From Verrucomicrobiota bacterium (GTDB lineage Bacteria > Verrucomicrobiota > Verrucomicrobiia > Opitutales > Opitutaceae): a stretch of DNA of 24,558 bases. Below the pieces are notes generated by a model. It was not told where the DNA came from. It worked only from the letters and a program-made list of their open reading frames with translations, and made no database searches. Shown here in pieces: positions 1-7,939 of the stretch. Made by a program: the position numbers and the translations under genes. The stretch lies in contig JAEWBF010000051.1 of NCBI GenBank assembly GCA_023391285.1, positions 1 to 24,558 on the forward strand, in the 5' to 3' direction. Within the stretch, counting starts at the first letter, position 1. Every line of letters starts with the position of its first letter.

Positions 1-89
1 ACCCCCCCGCTAACGCTTTTGGGGGGGGGCCGCCCCCCCCGCCGCTCCGCGCCCGTCGCATCTTCCCCGGCATCGTCCATCTCCACGAC
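1..89. other. Left-edge non-coding sequence with opposed C and G runs
   Basis: No gene is visible before the ATG at 90. Bases 2-8 are seven C, 21-29 are nine G and 33-40 are eight C, so the G run can pair with either C run in two mutually exclusive hairpins. It may be the tail of an upstream transcription unit. There is no T-run after either hairpin, so I do not call a terminator. Long homopolymers are also places where base counts can be wrong. Confidence 0.4.
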
Positions 90-590
90 ATGCCCGACGC
101 CACTCGTCTTCCCCGCCCGCTCCCCGCCAACGCCGACCCGCGCCTCCGGCGTTTACGCAACGTCGCGTGGCTGCTGGATCAATCGTTCACGATCGGCGGC
201 AAACGCTTCGGTCTCGATCCTCTCATCGGTCTTATCCCCGGCTTGGGCGACTGGGCCGGCGCCGGTCTCTCGCTCTACGTCGTCTACGAGGCGATGCGCC
301 TCGGCCTTCCCTGGCCCATCATCGGTCGCATGCTGGGCAACATCGCCGTTGAAGCGCTCGTCGGCTCCGTTCCCGTGGCCGGCGACGTCTTCGACTTCAT
401 CTGGCAGGCCAACACCCGCAACCTCCAGCTCGTCGATCGCCACTACCGCCCGCATCATCGCCCGCGCTCCATGCGCGCGATCGGCGTGATTTTCTTCATC
501 CTCTGCCTCGCGATGCTCGCGCTTTTGCTCGCCGCCATCTCTGTCACGGTATGGCTGATACACGCGCTCTGGTCCGCGTTGACCCAGTAG
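90..590 (+). CDS. DUF4112 domain membrane protein
   Basis: This 166-residue protein matches the DUF4112 family by recognition. Residues about 20-115 carry the family hallmarks: a start resembling RRLRNVAWLLDQSF, then LDPLIGLIPGLGDWAGAG, and a second Gly-Pro-rich turn GSVPVAGDVFDFIWQA. A strongly hydrophobic C-terminal segment (about residues 131-160) is probably a membrane span, and the glycine-rich helices of the DUF4112 core are also membrane-associated. The molecular function of the family is unknown. The ATG at 90 is the first in-frame start that keeps the complete domain. The gene converges on the GH97 gene with a 30-base gap, so the two are not co-transcribed. Confidence 0.85.
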   Translation: MPDATRLPRPLPANADPRLRRLRNVAWLLDQSFTIGGKRFGLDPLIGLIPGLGDWAGAGLSLYVVYEAMRLGLPWPIIGRMLGNIAVEALVGSVPVAGDVFDFIWQANTRNLQLVDRHYRPHHRPRSMRAIGVIFFILCLAMLALLLAAISVTVWLIHALWSALTQ

Positions 591-620
591 AGACGGGTCG
601 TCAGCCCGCCTCTCACCGCT

Positions 621-2570
621 TCACTTGGCCGTGACGCGCGCCGCCCATCCACCACCCGGCGCCAGCTTCACCTTCACCTTCGCGCCTTTCTTCACCTCGG
701 TCGTTTCAACGCGAAAATCCTCCGCGTGCTGGTCCGCGTTCAACCCATCCTTCCATTCCTTCAACACGAAGTTTCCCTCGCCGAGGAAGCTCAGCTCCAC
801 CTCCAGCTCGCGCGCATCCCAATCGGTGATCGCTCCCAAAAACCACTCCGCCCCGCTGCGTCGCGCGATCACCACGTAATCTCCGATCCGCGCATCGACC
901 ACCTTCGTCTCGTCCCACACCGACGGCACTGTGCTCAAGAACTCCATCATCTCCGGCTGCCGTTCATAGTTCGTCGGCGTGTCCGCCAGCATTTGTAGCG
1001 GGCTTTCGAATACAACATACAGGCCGAGCTGATGGCAGCGCGTCCCCTGGCTCATCGGCCGGAAATGATTGTAGGCAAACCCACCGCGATTCGCATTTCG
1101 CGTCGCACCCGGCGTGTAGTCCATCGGCCCGACGAACATGCGGGTAAACGGCAGCGTCGCATCATGCTCCGGCGTGACATGCTCGCTCCACTTGTTCCAC
1201 TCCAGCCCGCGCACGCCTTCCGCCGTGATCAAGTTCGGCCATGTCCGCGTCAACGCCGCCGGCCGGATCGCCCCGTGAAAATCCACCAGCATCTTCCGCT
1301 TCGCCGCCTCGCGACTCACGCGGTGATAATGCTCCATCATCTTCACGTCGTCGCGCTGCATGAAATCCACCTTGATCCCCGCCGCGCCCCATTTTTCCAG
1401 CTGGGCCATCGCCGGCTCGAATTGATCCTCGAGCGTCTTCCACACGACCCAGAAAACGACCCCCACCTTCTTCTGCTTCGCGTGCGCCACGATCGCCTCG
1501 ATATCCATCTCCGGCGTCGGCTGCAGCAGATTGCCCAACTCATACCAGCCTTCGTCGAGCACGATGTAATCGATCCCATGCGCCGCCGCGAAATCGATGA
1601 AGTATTTATACGTCTGCGTGTTCACGCCGGCGCGAAAATCCACGCCGTGCAGGTTGTTCGCATTCCACCAATCCCACGCCACCTTGCCCGGCTTGATCCA
1701 TGACGTGTCCTTCACGCGCGAGGGCGACTGCAGCAAATACACCAACGGATTCGTGATCAAATCACCGTCCTTCGTCGCCACCCCCACCAAGCGCCACGGA
1801 TACGTCCGAGTCCCTTTCGTCACCGCGAGATAATCCGCCGCCTTCGTCACTCGCACATCGCGATCGCCTTCCTGTTCCTCTTCCAGCGGTGCCGGCGGAA
1901 ACGCTCCGTCCAACCCGCTCTCGTTCGTCCCGCGCAACCACAGTCCCGGATAGTCTTCGATGTCCGAATCCGCCACCGCCAGCTTCACGCCGTTCGCATC
2001 CACCACCGCCGGCACACTCGCCAGATTGTGCGGCGCCAAATCGCCCAGCGCTCGCCGCGAGAAAATCCGCTCGTTGTGCGAATAAAAACTCTGCTCCTCC
2101 GGATACCACACGAAGTGATTCTGCAAGAAACGCAGCCCCACCTCCTCCGCATTCACCTTCACTTCGCTTCGCGGCAATGTCGTCTCCCAGCGATACGCCA
2201 CGCCTTCGTCATACGCGCGAAACACCACCGCGTATCCGCCTTCGAACTCCAGCCGCAGCTCGTTGTAACGCTCGCGCATCTCCGCCGCCTTCTGCTTCAC
2301 CACCGGACGGATCATCGCATCGTGCGATCGCGTCGCTACCTTCGTCAGCTTCGGCGTCACCCCCAGCGTTGCACCATCCACCGTCAACGACAGCGTCGAA
2401 TCCTTCATCACGATCCGCTCGCCCACCGTGAGATCCCACGCAATCCGGTCGCCCGCCCGCACGTCCACCGTCACCTGCTCCCCCGGCGACACCAGCCGCG
2501 GAATCGTCTGCGCTCCGAGCGCTCCCAACGACGACAACACCAACATCAAAACGAACGTGGCTTTTTTCAT
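621..2570 (-). CDS. Glycoside hydrolase family 97 protein, probably retaining (alpha-galactosidase-like)
   Basis: This 649-residue secreted enzyme has a signal peptide (residues 1-20, cleaved near GALGA|QT). An N-terminal GH97 beta-sandwich spans about 22-290, a (beta/alpha)8 catalytic barrel about 291-550, and a C-terminal beta domain runs to the end. GH97 enzymes remove terminal alpha-linked glucose or galactose from oligosaccharides, usually in the periplasm and with bound calcium. The barrel carries GIKVDFMQRDD with Asp402 and ITAEGVRGLEWN with Glu451. In characterised retaining GH97 enzymes the Asp on this strand is the nucleophile, whereas inverting SusB-type members lack it. I therefore infer a retaining, possibly alpha-galactosidase-type enzyme. 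No susC/susD partners are in the window. Length is usual for the family. No clear Shine-Dalgarno precedes the ATG. Confidence 0.9.
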   Translation of the reverse strand: MKKATFVLMLVLSSLGALGAQTIPRLVSPGEQVTVDVRAGDRIAWDLTVGERIVMKDSTLSLTVDGATLGVTPKLTKVATRSHDAMIRPVVKQKAAEMRERYNELRLEFEGGYAVVFRAYDEGVAYRWETTLPRSEVKVNAEEVGLRFLQNHFVWYPEEQSFYSHNERIFSRRALGDLAPHNLASVPAVVDANGVKLAVADSDIEDYPGLWLRGTNESGLDGAFPPAPLEEEQEGDRDVRVTKAADYLAVTKGTRTYPWRLVGVATKDGDLITNPLVYLLQSPSRVKDTSWIKPGKVAWDWWNANNLHGVDFRAGVNTQTYKYFIDFAAAHGIDYIVLDEGWYELGNLLQPTPEMDIEAIVAHAKQKKVGVVFWVVWKTLEDQFEPAMAQLEKWGAAGIKVDFMQRDDVKMMEHYHRVSREAAKRKMLVDFHGAIRPAALTRTWPNLITAEGVRGLEWNKWSEHVTPEHDATLPFTRMFVGPMDYTPGATRNANRGGFAYNHFRPMSQGTRCHQLGLYVVFESPLQMLADTPTNYERQPEMMEFLSTVPSVWDETKVVDARIGDYVVIARRSGAEWFLGAITDWDARELEVELSFLGEGNFVLKEWKDGLNADQHAEDFRVETTEVKKGAKVKVKLAPGGGWAARVTAK

Positions 2571-2866
2571 GGGAAAAAGAGAACGGACTCACACCGGCTT
2601 CACGGCACTCGCCGCTGACACAAACCCCTTTCGTTGCCCCGCTCTCCCGCCATTGCAAGCCGCCACTCCTCCGATCCTTTCTCCCAAAGTTACGATCCTT
2701 GTCCGCATGCGAACACACCCGCCGCAAGCTCATCAAAGGCAGCAAACGTATCATGCGCCCCCTACGAACGCGACGCTCACGACGTGAGGCAAAATCACCT
2801 TCGCCACCGAGACCTGCACGCTGCAGATGCCGTCCGGCCACCAGACAGCGCGCGGCTTTCGCCGCT
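2571..2866. other. Intergenic region upstream of the GH97 gene
   Basis: No convincing gene lies in these 296 bases. They separate the end of the hybrid kinase gene from the start of the GH97 gene on the same strand, so they should contain the GH97 promoter. A 13-base near-palindrome CTCACGACGTGAG at 2776-2788 has the shape of a regulator-binding site. No regulator gene lies next to it and I assign none. Confidence 0.35.
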
Positions 2867-5800
2867 CTAAAACTTCAACTCCGCCGCCAGCTCCGCCAAC
2901 GTCGCCCGCAGCACGCTCACGTTCACCGGCTTGGTCAGATGCCGCGCAAATCCCGCCGCCGCGCTCTGCTCCCGGTCCCCCTCCATTCCATAACCGCTCA
3001 ACGCCACACCTCGCAGCCCATGTCGGCCGGCGAGCACTCGCATCATGTCCAGCCCGCTGCCATCCGGGAGGCCGAGATCGCTGATCACCAGGTGCAGGCC
3101 AGCCCCTTTCATCTCGCGCTCCGCGATAGCGAGCGCCTCGCCCACCGATCCTGCGTGCAACACGTCATAACCCGATCGCCCCAGCATCCGCGCAAGCACC
3201 GTCGCCGTGTCCGCATGATCCTCGACGAGTAACAAACGCACGCGGCGTTTCACATTCGCCACCGTAAAAGGCGACGCCGACGGCGTTGAACCCTCAGGGG
3301 CAGGTCCGCGAACTTCCGGCACCGGCCTCTCCTCACAGGCTTCGCACGGTAGCTGCAGCGTGAACGTGCTGCCCCGCCCGGCGCCTTCACTCGCCGCGCT
3401 GATCCGCCCCCGATGCAACTCGGCAATCGCCTTGCCGATCGCGAGCCCCAACCCCAACCCGCCAAACTGCTGGGTCACCGTGCGATCGCCCTGCTCGAAG
3501 GCCTCGAAGATCCGTTCGATCCGATCCGGTTCGATGCCGATGCCCGTATCCTGAATCTCGATGCGCGCCTGCCGCCCTTGCGGGCCATCGGACACACGCG
3601 AACGCACGGTGATGGTTCCACCCTCCGGCGTAAACTTCACGGCATTCTTCAACAGATTCCACAGCACCTGCGTGATCCGCGCCTCGTCCACGATCATCAT
3701 CTGCCCCGGATCGGCCAGATCGCGCACCAGCGTCAACCGCTTCGCCTCCATCTCCGGCCGGCAGGTGTTTAGCGCGTTCTCCAACAACTGCGCCAGCTCC
3801 ACTCGCTCGCAATGCAGCTCGAGCTTCCCGCGCGTGATGCGCGTCAGATCCAACAAATCGTCGATCAACCGCGCTTCGAGCTCCACGTTGCGGCGCATCG
3901 TGCGCAGGTCTTTCGCCAGCGCCGGCGGGATGCTCGCCTCTTCAGTGAGGCTCGTCAAAATCGCCAAAACCGGCGTGAGCGGCGTGCGAAGTTCGTGGCT
4001 GAGCGCAGCCAAGAAGTGATCCTTCGCCTGATTCGCCTGCTCCGCCACGTTGCGCGCGTGCTGCTCGGCTTCATAAAGCCGCGCCGTGTCCATCGCCGCA
4101 GCCGCCTGCGCGGCGATCGCGACCATGATCCGTTCATCGCGTTCGGTGAACACGCCCGGTCGCTCATGCCCGAAAAACAACCCGCCCAGCACCTCGCCGT
4201 CTCGCGACTTCACCGGCACCGCCAGGTAGCTCACCACCGGCAAGTGCCCTTCCGGCATGCCGCGATACGGCTCGTTCTTGCCGAATCTCGGATCGGTCCG
4301 CACATCTGCGATCCGCACCACGCCCTCCCCGCGAAACGTCGGCCCGAACAGCGCCGTCGATCGCGACGTCGGGAAATTCTCGAACTTCGAACGCGGCACC
4401 CCCGCAAGCGAATACAGCGTGTAAGCTTCGCCGCGTTCATCGACTCGGTTGTAGAAGAACGCGCCGAACTGCGCCCGCGTAATCCGTGTGCCCGCATCCG
4501 TGATGATCTGAACCACCTTCTCCAAATCCAACTCCGTCGCGAGCGCGCGCGAGATCGCATTGAGCTGCTCGACGATCGAGTATTCCTCCCGCAACGCTTC
4601 CGCCGTCAGCCGCTGCTCATGGATGTCGGTGGCCGATCCATACCAGCGCACCACCGCTCCGGCTTCGTTCCGCACCGGCAACGCGCGACCGAGATGCCAC
4701 CGATACTCCCCGACGCCGTTGCGAATCCTATACTCGATCTGATACGGGTTTCCCGTTCGCACCGACTCCTCCCACAGCCTGGTGCTCCACGCCAAATCAT
4801 CCGCGTGCAATGCCGTTTTCCAGTCCGGCTCGGCTGCCACGCCGGACTTCGCCCCGATGTATTCATACCACCGGCGGTTGACGTAATCGACCGTCCCGTC
4901 CGCGCGCGCCGTCCAGACGATTTGCGGCATCGAATCCGCCAGCTGGCGAAACTCTTCCGCACTCCTCTGCAACGCCGCTTCCGCTCGCTTTCGCTCCGTG
5001 ATGTCCCGCGCGATCTTCGAAGCGCCAATGATTTTCCCGCTGGCGTCTCGGATCGGCGAAACGGTGAGGGAGATATCCAGCAGCGTCCCATCTTTCCGGC
5101 GCCGCACCGTCTCGTAGTGATCGATGCGTTCGCCTCGCCTCAATCGCTCGAGAATCCCCGGCTCCTCATTCACGTAGTCGGGCGGCATCAACATCGTCAC
5201 CGGCTTCCCAATCGTTTCCTCCGCCGTGTAACCAAACATCCGCGCCGCGCCTTCGTTCCAGCTGCTGATGATTCCGTCCAGCGTCTTGGTCAGGATCGCG
5301 TCGTCCGACGACTCGACCACCGCCGCAAGCCGCAACCGCGCCTCGTCCGCCCGCCGTCGCTCCGTCACGTCGTGAAACACGATCACCACGCCCGCGATCT
5401 TTCCCGAGGGATCGCGAATCGGCGCGGCGCTGTCTTCGATCGCCCTCACCACGCCATGCCGGTCCACCAGCGCCGTGTGATTGGCCAGCCCGATCACATT
5501 CCCCGTCGCCAGCACCAACGAAACAGGTTCCGGCGCCGGCTCGCCCGTTTCCTCACTGACGATATTAAACACCTCCGCCATCCTCCGCCCTTTCGCCTCC
5601 GTCAGCTTCCACCCCGTCATCGACTCAGCCACCGGGTTCATGAAAGTCACGAGGCCTTGGACATCGGTCGTGATCACCGCATCGCCAATACTCGAAAGCG
5701 TCACCTCGAACCACTCACGCTGCTCGCGCAGCTTCAAATCCGCCGCCCGCCGCTCCGTCACGTCCCGAAAACTCCACACCCGCCCGAGCGAGCGTTTTCC

Positions 5801-6229
5801 AACCCGCTGGATCTTTGACACCCGCTCAAACACCCGGCCGTCGCTCAATTCCAACGCATCGAACGTCTCCTCCGGCCAGTGCTCGTAAATCTCCGCGATC
5901 CGCTCGATGAACACCACCGGATCCTTGGTCGCGTTGGCCGCATGGCGCTGAATCGCACTCGCTTCCCCCGCTTCCAGCAGCTCAGGGGTGATCTTCCACA
6001 TCTGCACGAATTGGCCGTTGAAGCCCGTTACCCGCCCTTGGGCATCCGTCACCAGAATACCATCCGCCGTCGAATCGAGCGTCGCCCCCATCATCGCCGC
6101 AGAATACGCCAGCTCCTCCGTCCGCGCCTCGAGCGAGGTTCGCGCCTGCCTCAGCTCCTCCTGCGCACCGCGTCCTCCGTCAGCCGAATTCCGCCGCGTT
6201 CCCGGCCGCTCTCGTTCTTCAGCGTCCAT
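2867..6229 (-). CDS. Soluble hybrid histidine kinase (PAS x4 - GAF - HisKA - HATPase - REC)
   Basis: Numbered from the ATG at 6229 (1,120 residues), the order is coiled start (1-40), four PAS domains (about 40-155, 170-290, 298-415 and 422-540), GAF (about 562-720), HisKA, HATPase and a C-terminal receiver (about 998-1118). Key residues are visible. The phospho-accepting His745 is in AALSHELRTP, Asn862 is in the N box LLKNAVKF, the G1 box is DTGIGI near 894, and the receiver has Asp1051 with Lys1100. No membrane span or signal peptide is present, so it should sense cytoplasmic signals through PAS and GAF ligands. A GTG at 6271 would add 14 residues, but that extension reads through an inverted repeat and looks non-coding, so I prefer 6229. 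No output domain is present; phosphate probably moves to another protein. The signal is unknown. Confidence 0.92.
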   Translation of the reverse strand: MDAEERERPGTRRNSADGGRGAQEELRQARTSLEARTEELAYSAAMMGATLDSTADGILVTDAQGRVTGFNGQFVQMWKITPELLEAGEASAIQRHAANATKDPVVFIERIAEIYEHWPEETFDALELSDGRVFERVSKIQRVGKRSLGRVWSFRDVTERRAADLKLREQREWFEVTLSSIGDAVITTDVQGLVTFMNPVAESMTGWKLTEAKGRRMAEVFNIVSEETGEPAPEPVSLVLATGNVIGLANHTALVDRHGVVRAIEDSAAPIRDPSGKIAGVVIVFHDVTERRRADEARLRLAAVVESSDDAILTKTLDGIISSWNEGAARMFGYTAEETIGKPVTMLMPPDYVNEEPGILERLRRGERIDHYETVRRRKDGTLLDISLTVSPIRDASGKIIGASKIARDITERKRAEAALQRSAEEFRQLADSMPQIVWTARADGTVDYVNRRWYEYIGAKSGVAAEPDWKTALHADDLAWSTRLWEESVRTGNPYQIEYRIRNGVGEYRWHLGRALPVRNEAGAVVRWYGSATDIHEQRLTAEALREEYSIVEQLNAISRALATELDLEKVVQIITDAGTRITRAQFGAFFYNRVDERGEAYTLYSLAGVPRSKFENFPTSRSTALFGPTFRGEGVVRIADVRTDPRFGKNEPYRGMPEGHLPVVSYLAVPVKSRDGEVLGGLFFGHERPGVFTERDERIMVAIAAQAAAAMDTARLYEAEQHARNVAEQANQAKDHFLAALSHELRTPLTPVLAILTSLTEEASIPPALAKDLRTMRRNVELEARLIDDLLDLTRITRGKLELHCERVELAQLLENALNTCRPEMEAKRLTLVRDLADPGQMMIVDEARITQVLWNLLKNAVKFTPEGGTITVRSRVSDGPQGRQARIEIQDTGIGIEPDRIERIFEAFEQGDRTVTQQFGGLGLGLAIGKAIAELHRGRISAASEGAGRGSTFTLQLPCEACEERPVPEVRGPAPEGSTPSASPFTVANVKRRVRLLLVEDHADTATVLARMLGRSGYDVLHAGSVGEALAIAEREMKGAGLHLVISDLGLPDGSGLDMMRVLAGRHGLRGVALSGYGMEGDREQSAAAGFARHLTKPVNVSVLRATLAELAAELKF

Positions 6230-6588
6230 TACGTAAGCCGCTCCGCCCTTCCACCCCGCACGTGGCTCCACACGGCTCCGACCCCGACAGACGGCAAAAC
6301 GAGGAGGTGCTCACAAGGGTCGAATCTCATTGCGTTGGCTGGATCCTGAAAGACCTTCCCGCCGCCGCAAGACGCGAGCCGCAGGTGTCAGCTGGTTTCG
6401 TCAACTCCCGTTGACGTCAGTTCCTTTCGGCAAATCGCTAAATACATGGGCCTTGCAAGCGGGACCGCCTCCCACGTCGGCAAAACCCGCATCCGCCGTC
6501 CCGGTCGCTTCGCGCGATCCCCAGCCGTTCGCACGGGTCCAATCCGCCCAACCCACTCCACCGCGCCATTTATTCCCCGCCGACGCCC
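6230..6588. other. Divergent intergenic region with inverted repeats
   Basis: These 359 bases lie between the divergent kinase and small secreted protein genes and hold no convincing gene. Visible structure includes GTCAAC-tccc-GTTGAC at 6400-6415. On the minus strand, 6256-6278 folds as GAGCCGTGTGG opposite CCACGTGCGG. Promoters for both flanking genes should be here, but I could not pick out -35/-10 boxes with confidence. The short reading frames across it show no domain. Confidence 0.4.
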
Positions 6589-6912
6589 ATGAAAGTTTCT
6601 TCCCTGCTTCTGGTTACCGCACTCCTCGCCGCTCCGCTCTTCTCCGCGCCCGCGGGCACCGCCATTTCGCTCTCGGACACCGCTCTCGCCGCCCTCGCAC
6701 GAAGCCACGAGGAAGTTTTCCAATCCTTGAGCGGCGACGCTCCCATCTCGGTCGTTCTCCAACGCGGCGATAAACAGTTTGTGATCTCCGGCGTCACTCG
6801 AGTGCGCGCCGTCGGCAGCGTCGCTGAAATCGCCGTCAATAACGGCCGAAAATACAGCGTCAGCGCCGGAGATATCTTCTTCATCACCAACGATACCTTC
6901 GGCTTGAAATAG
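6589..6912 (+). CDS. Small secreted protein of unknown function
   Basis: The 107-residue product begins with a typical signal peptide: MKVSSLLLVTALLAAPLFSA, with cleavage near residue 19-20. The mature part of about 87 residues is predicted to be mostly beta strand, with alternating hydrophobic residues in ISVVLQRGDKQFVISGVTRV and the end KYSVSAGDIFFITND. I do not recognise a family. The plus-strand neighbour, a REC-PAS regulator, begins 91 bases downstream after hairpin-forming sequence, so co-transcription is possible but not evident. The ATG at 6589 is chosen because the signal peptide starts directly there. Codon use fits the rest of the window, which supports a real gene. Confidence 0.7.
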   Translation: MKVSSLLLVTALLAAPLFSAPAGTAISLSDTALAALARSHEEVFQSLSGDAPISVVLQRGDKQFVISGVTRVRAVGSVAEIAVNNGRKYSVSAGDIFFITNDTFGLK

Positions 6913-6914
6913 GC

Positions 6915-6978
6915 GCGGGATGAAAAATCGGGAGAATCCCGCCTGTCTCGCCGGGCTCTATATCGCGACCCGCGGGTC
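6915..6978. repeat. Intergenic hairpin and perfect palindrome
   Basis: GCGGGAT at 6915-6921 pairs with ATCCCGC at 6936-6942 around a 14-base loop. A perfect 12-base palindrome GACCCGCGGGTC follows at 6967-6978. Both lie between the small secreted protein and the REC-PAS gene. The first hairpin begins three bases after the stop codon and could end or stabilise that transcript, but it has no T-run. Confidence 0.45.
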
Positions 6979-7003
6979 ACAGGGCCGTCCGCCCCGATTG
7001 CTC

Positions 7004-7768
7004 ATGCCCGTTACCACTCCGGCCGCCACTCTCCGCGTCCTCATCGTCGAAGATCGTGCCCTCGACGCCGAACTGATGGTGGCCGAACTGCAGCGCGCGG
7101 GCTACACGCTCGAATCTGTCATTCGCGTCGAAACGGCCGAGGCCTTCATCCGCCAGCTTTCACCACAGATCGATGTCATTCTGTGCGACTACGCCCTGCC
7201 GTCGTTCAGTGCACCCGACGCGCTCCGGCTCGTAAAACAACGCGGCCTCGACATTCCTTTCATCATCGTCTCCGGCTCGATCGGCGAGGAGGTCGCGGTC
7301 GATGCCATCAAACACGGCGCCGACGACTACTTGCTGAAGGATCGACTCGGCCGCCTCGGGCCCGCCGTCAACCAAGCCATCGAGGAAAAGCAACTCCGCG
7401 CCGCCGCCCACCGCGCCGAAGAAGATCTCCGCCAATCCGAATACAAATATCGCTGCCTCTTCGAACACCTTCCCGACGCCGCCTACCTCTGTGACGCCAC
7501 TTCCGGGCGGATCATCGACGTCAATCCCCACGGCGAAACCCTCCTCGGACGCGATCGAGCCGGCGTCCTCGGATCGAAGATCGGCCTGTTCCTTCCCACC
7601 GAGATCACACGCGAACTCCTTTCGCCTGCTGCCCACACTCCTCCTCCCGAAATCGAAACCGTGTTCAATCGACCCGGCCACGACCCGCTTCGGGTGCGTC
7701 TTCGCTCCGCCATCGTCCCTTTCTACAGCCGTCGTCTCCTCCTCGTTTTCATCCGCGCTGAATTGTAG
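7004..7768 (+). CDS. Response regulator, receiver domain fused to PAS
   Basis: The 254-residue protein has an N-terminal CheY-like receiver (about 8-125) and a C-terminal PAS domain (about 140-254). The acidic pair Glu16/Asp17 (RVLIVEDRALD), phospho-acceptor Asp62 (VILCDYALPS), Ser90 and Lys112 (DYLLKDR) are all present, so it should be phosphorylatable. The PAS begins at YKYRCLFEHLPDAAYLCD. There is no DNA-binding, GGDEF or kinase module, so it probably relays a signal by protein contact. An in-frame start at 6920 would add 28 residues with no domain that read through the intergenic hairpins, so I prefer the ATG at 7004. Its kinase partner may be the hybrid kinase nearby, which is inference from proximity only. 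Confidence 0.85.
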   Translation: MPVTTPAATLRVLIVEDRALDAELMVAELQRAGYTLESVIRVETAEAFIRQLSPQIDVILCDYALPSFSAPDALRLVKQRGLDIPFIIVSGSIGEEVAVDAIKHGADDYLLKDRLGRLGPAVNQAIEEKQLRAAAHRAEEDLRQSEYKYRCLFEHLPDAAYLCDATSGRIIDVNPHGETLLGRDRAGVLGSKIGLFLPTEITRELLSPAAHTPPPEIETVFNRPGHDPLRVRLRSAIVPFYSRRLLLVFIRAEL

Positions 7769-7939
7769 CGCCCGAGGCTCCCGGCCCCACGGGCAATCGC
7801 TTTCAGCTCGACGGCGCCCACTCCGCGCCCGTGATCTCCGCCGGCGATTTTTAGCCTCGTTCCCGCTCGCCGCATCGCTGCAACATCGCCGCACCCCACG
7901 CGTCAGACTTTCACGCGTTTCACCCCCCAACCTTTTATC

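Noticed and set aside
3812..5818. 668-residue plus-strand frame opposite the hybrid kinase
   Set aside because: Arg/His/Pro-rich, no domain, fully inside a gene with clear PAS, GAF and kinase motifs.
6230..6271. GTG start at 6271 for the hybrid kinase
   Set aside because: The extra 14 residues are encoded by a strong inverted repeat and add no domain; the ATG at 6229 is a better start.
6300..6360. GAGGAGG with a downstream GGCTGGATCC that recalls the 16S rRNA 3' end
   Set aside because: The likeness covers only a few bases in the wrong order; there is no rRNA sequence around it.
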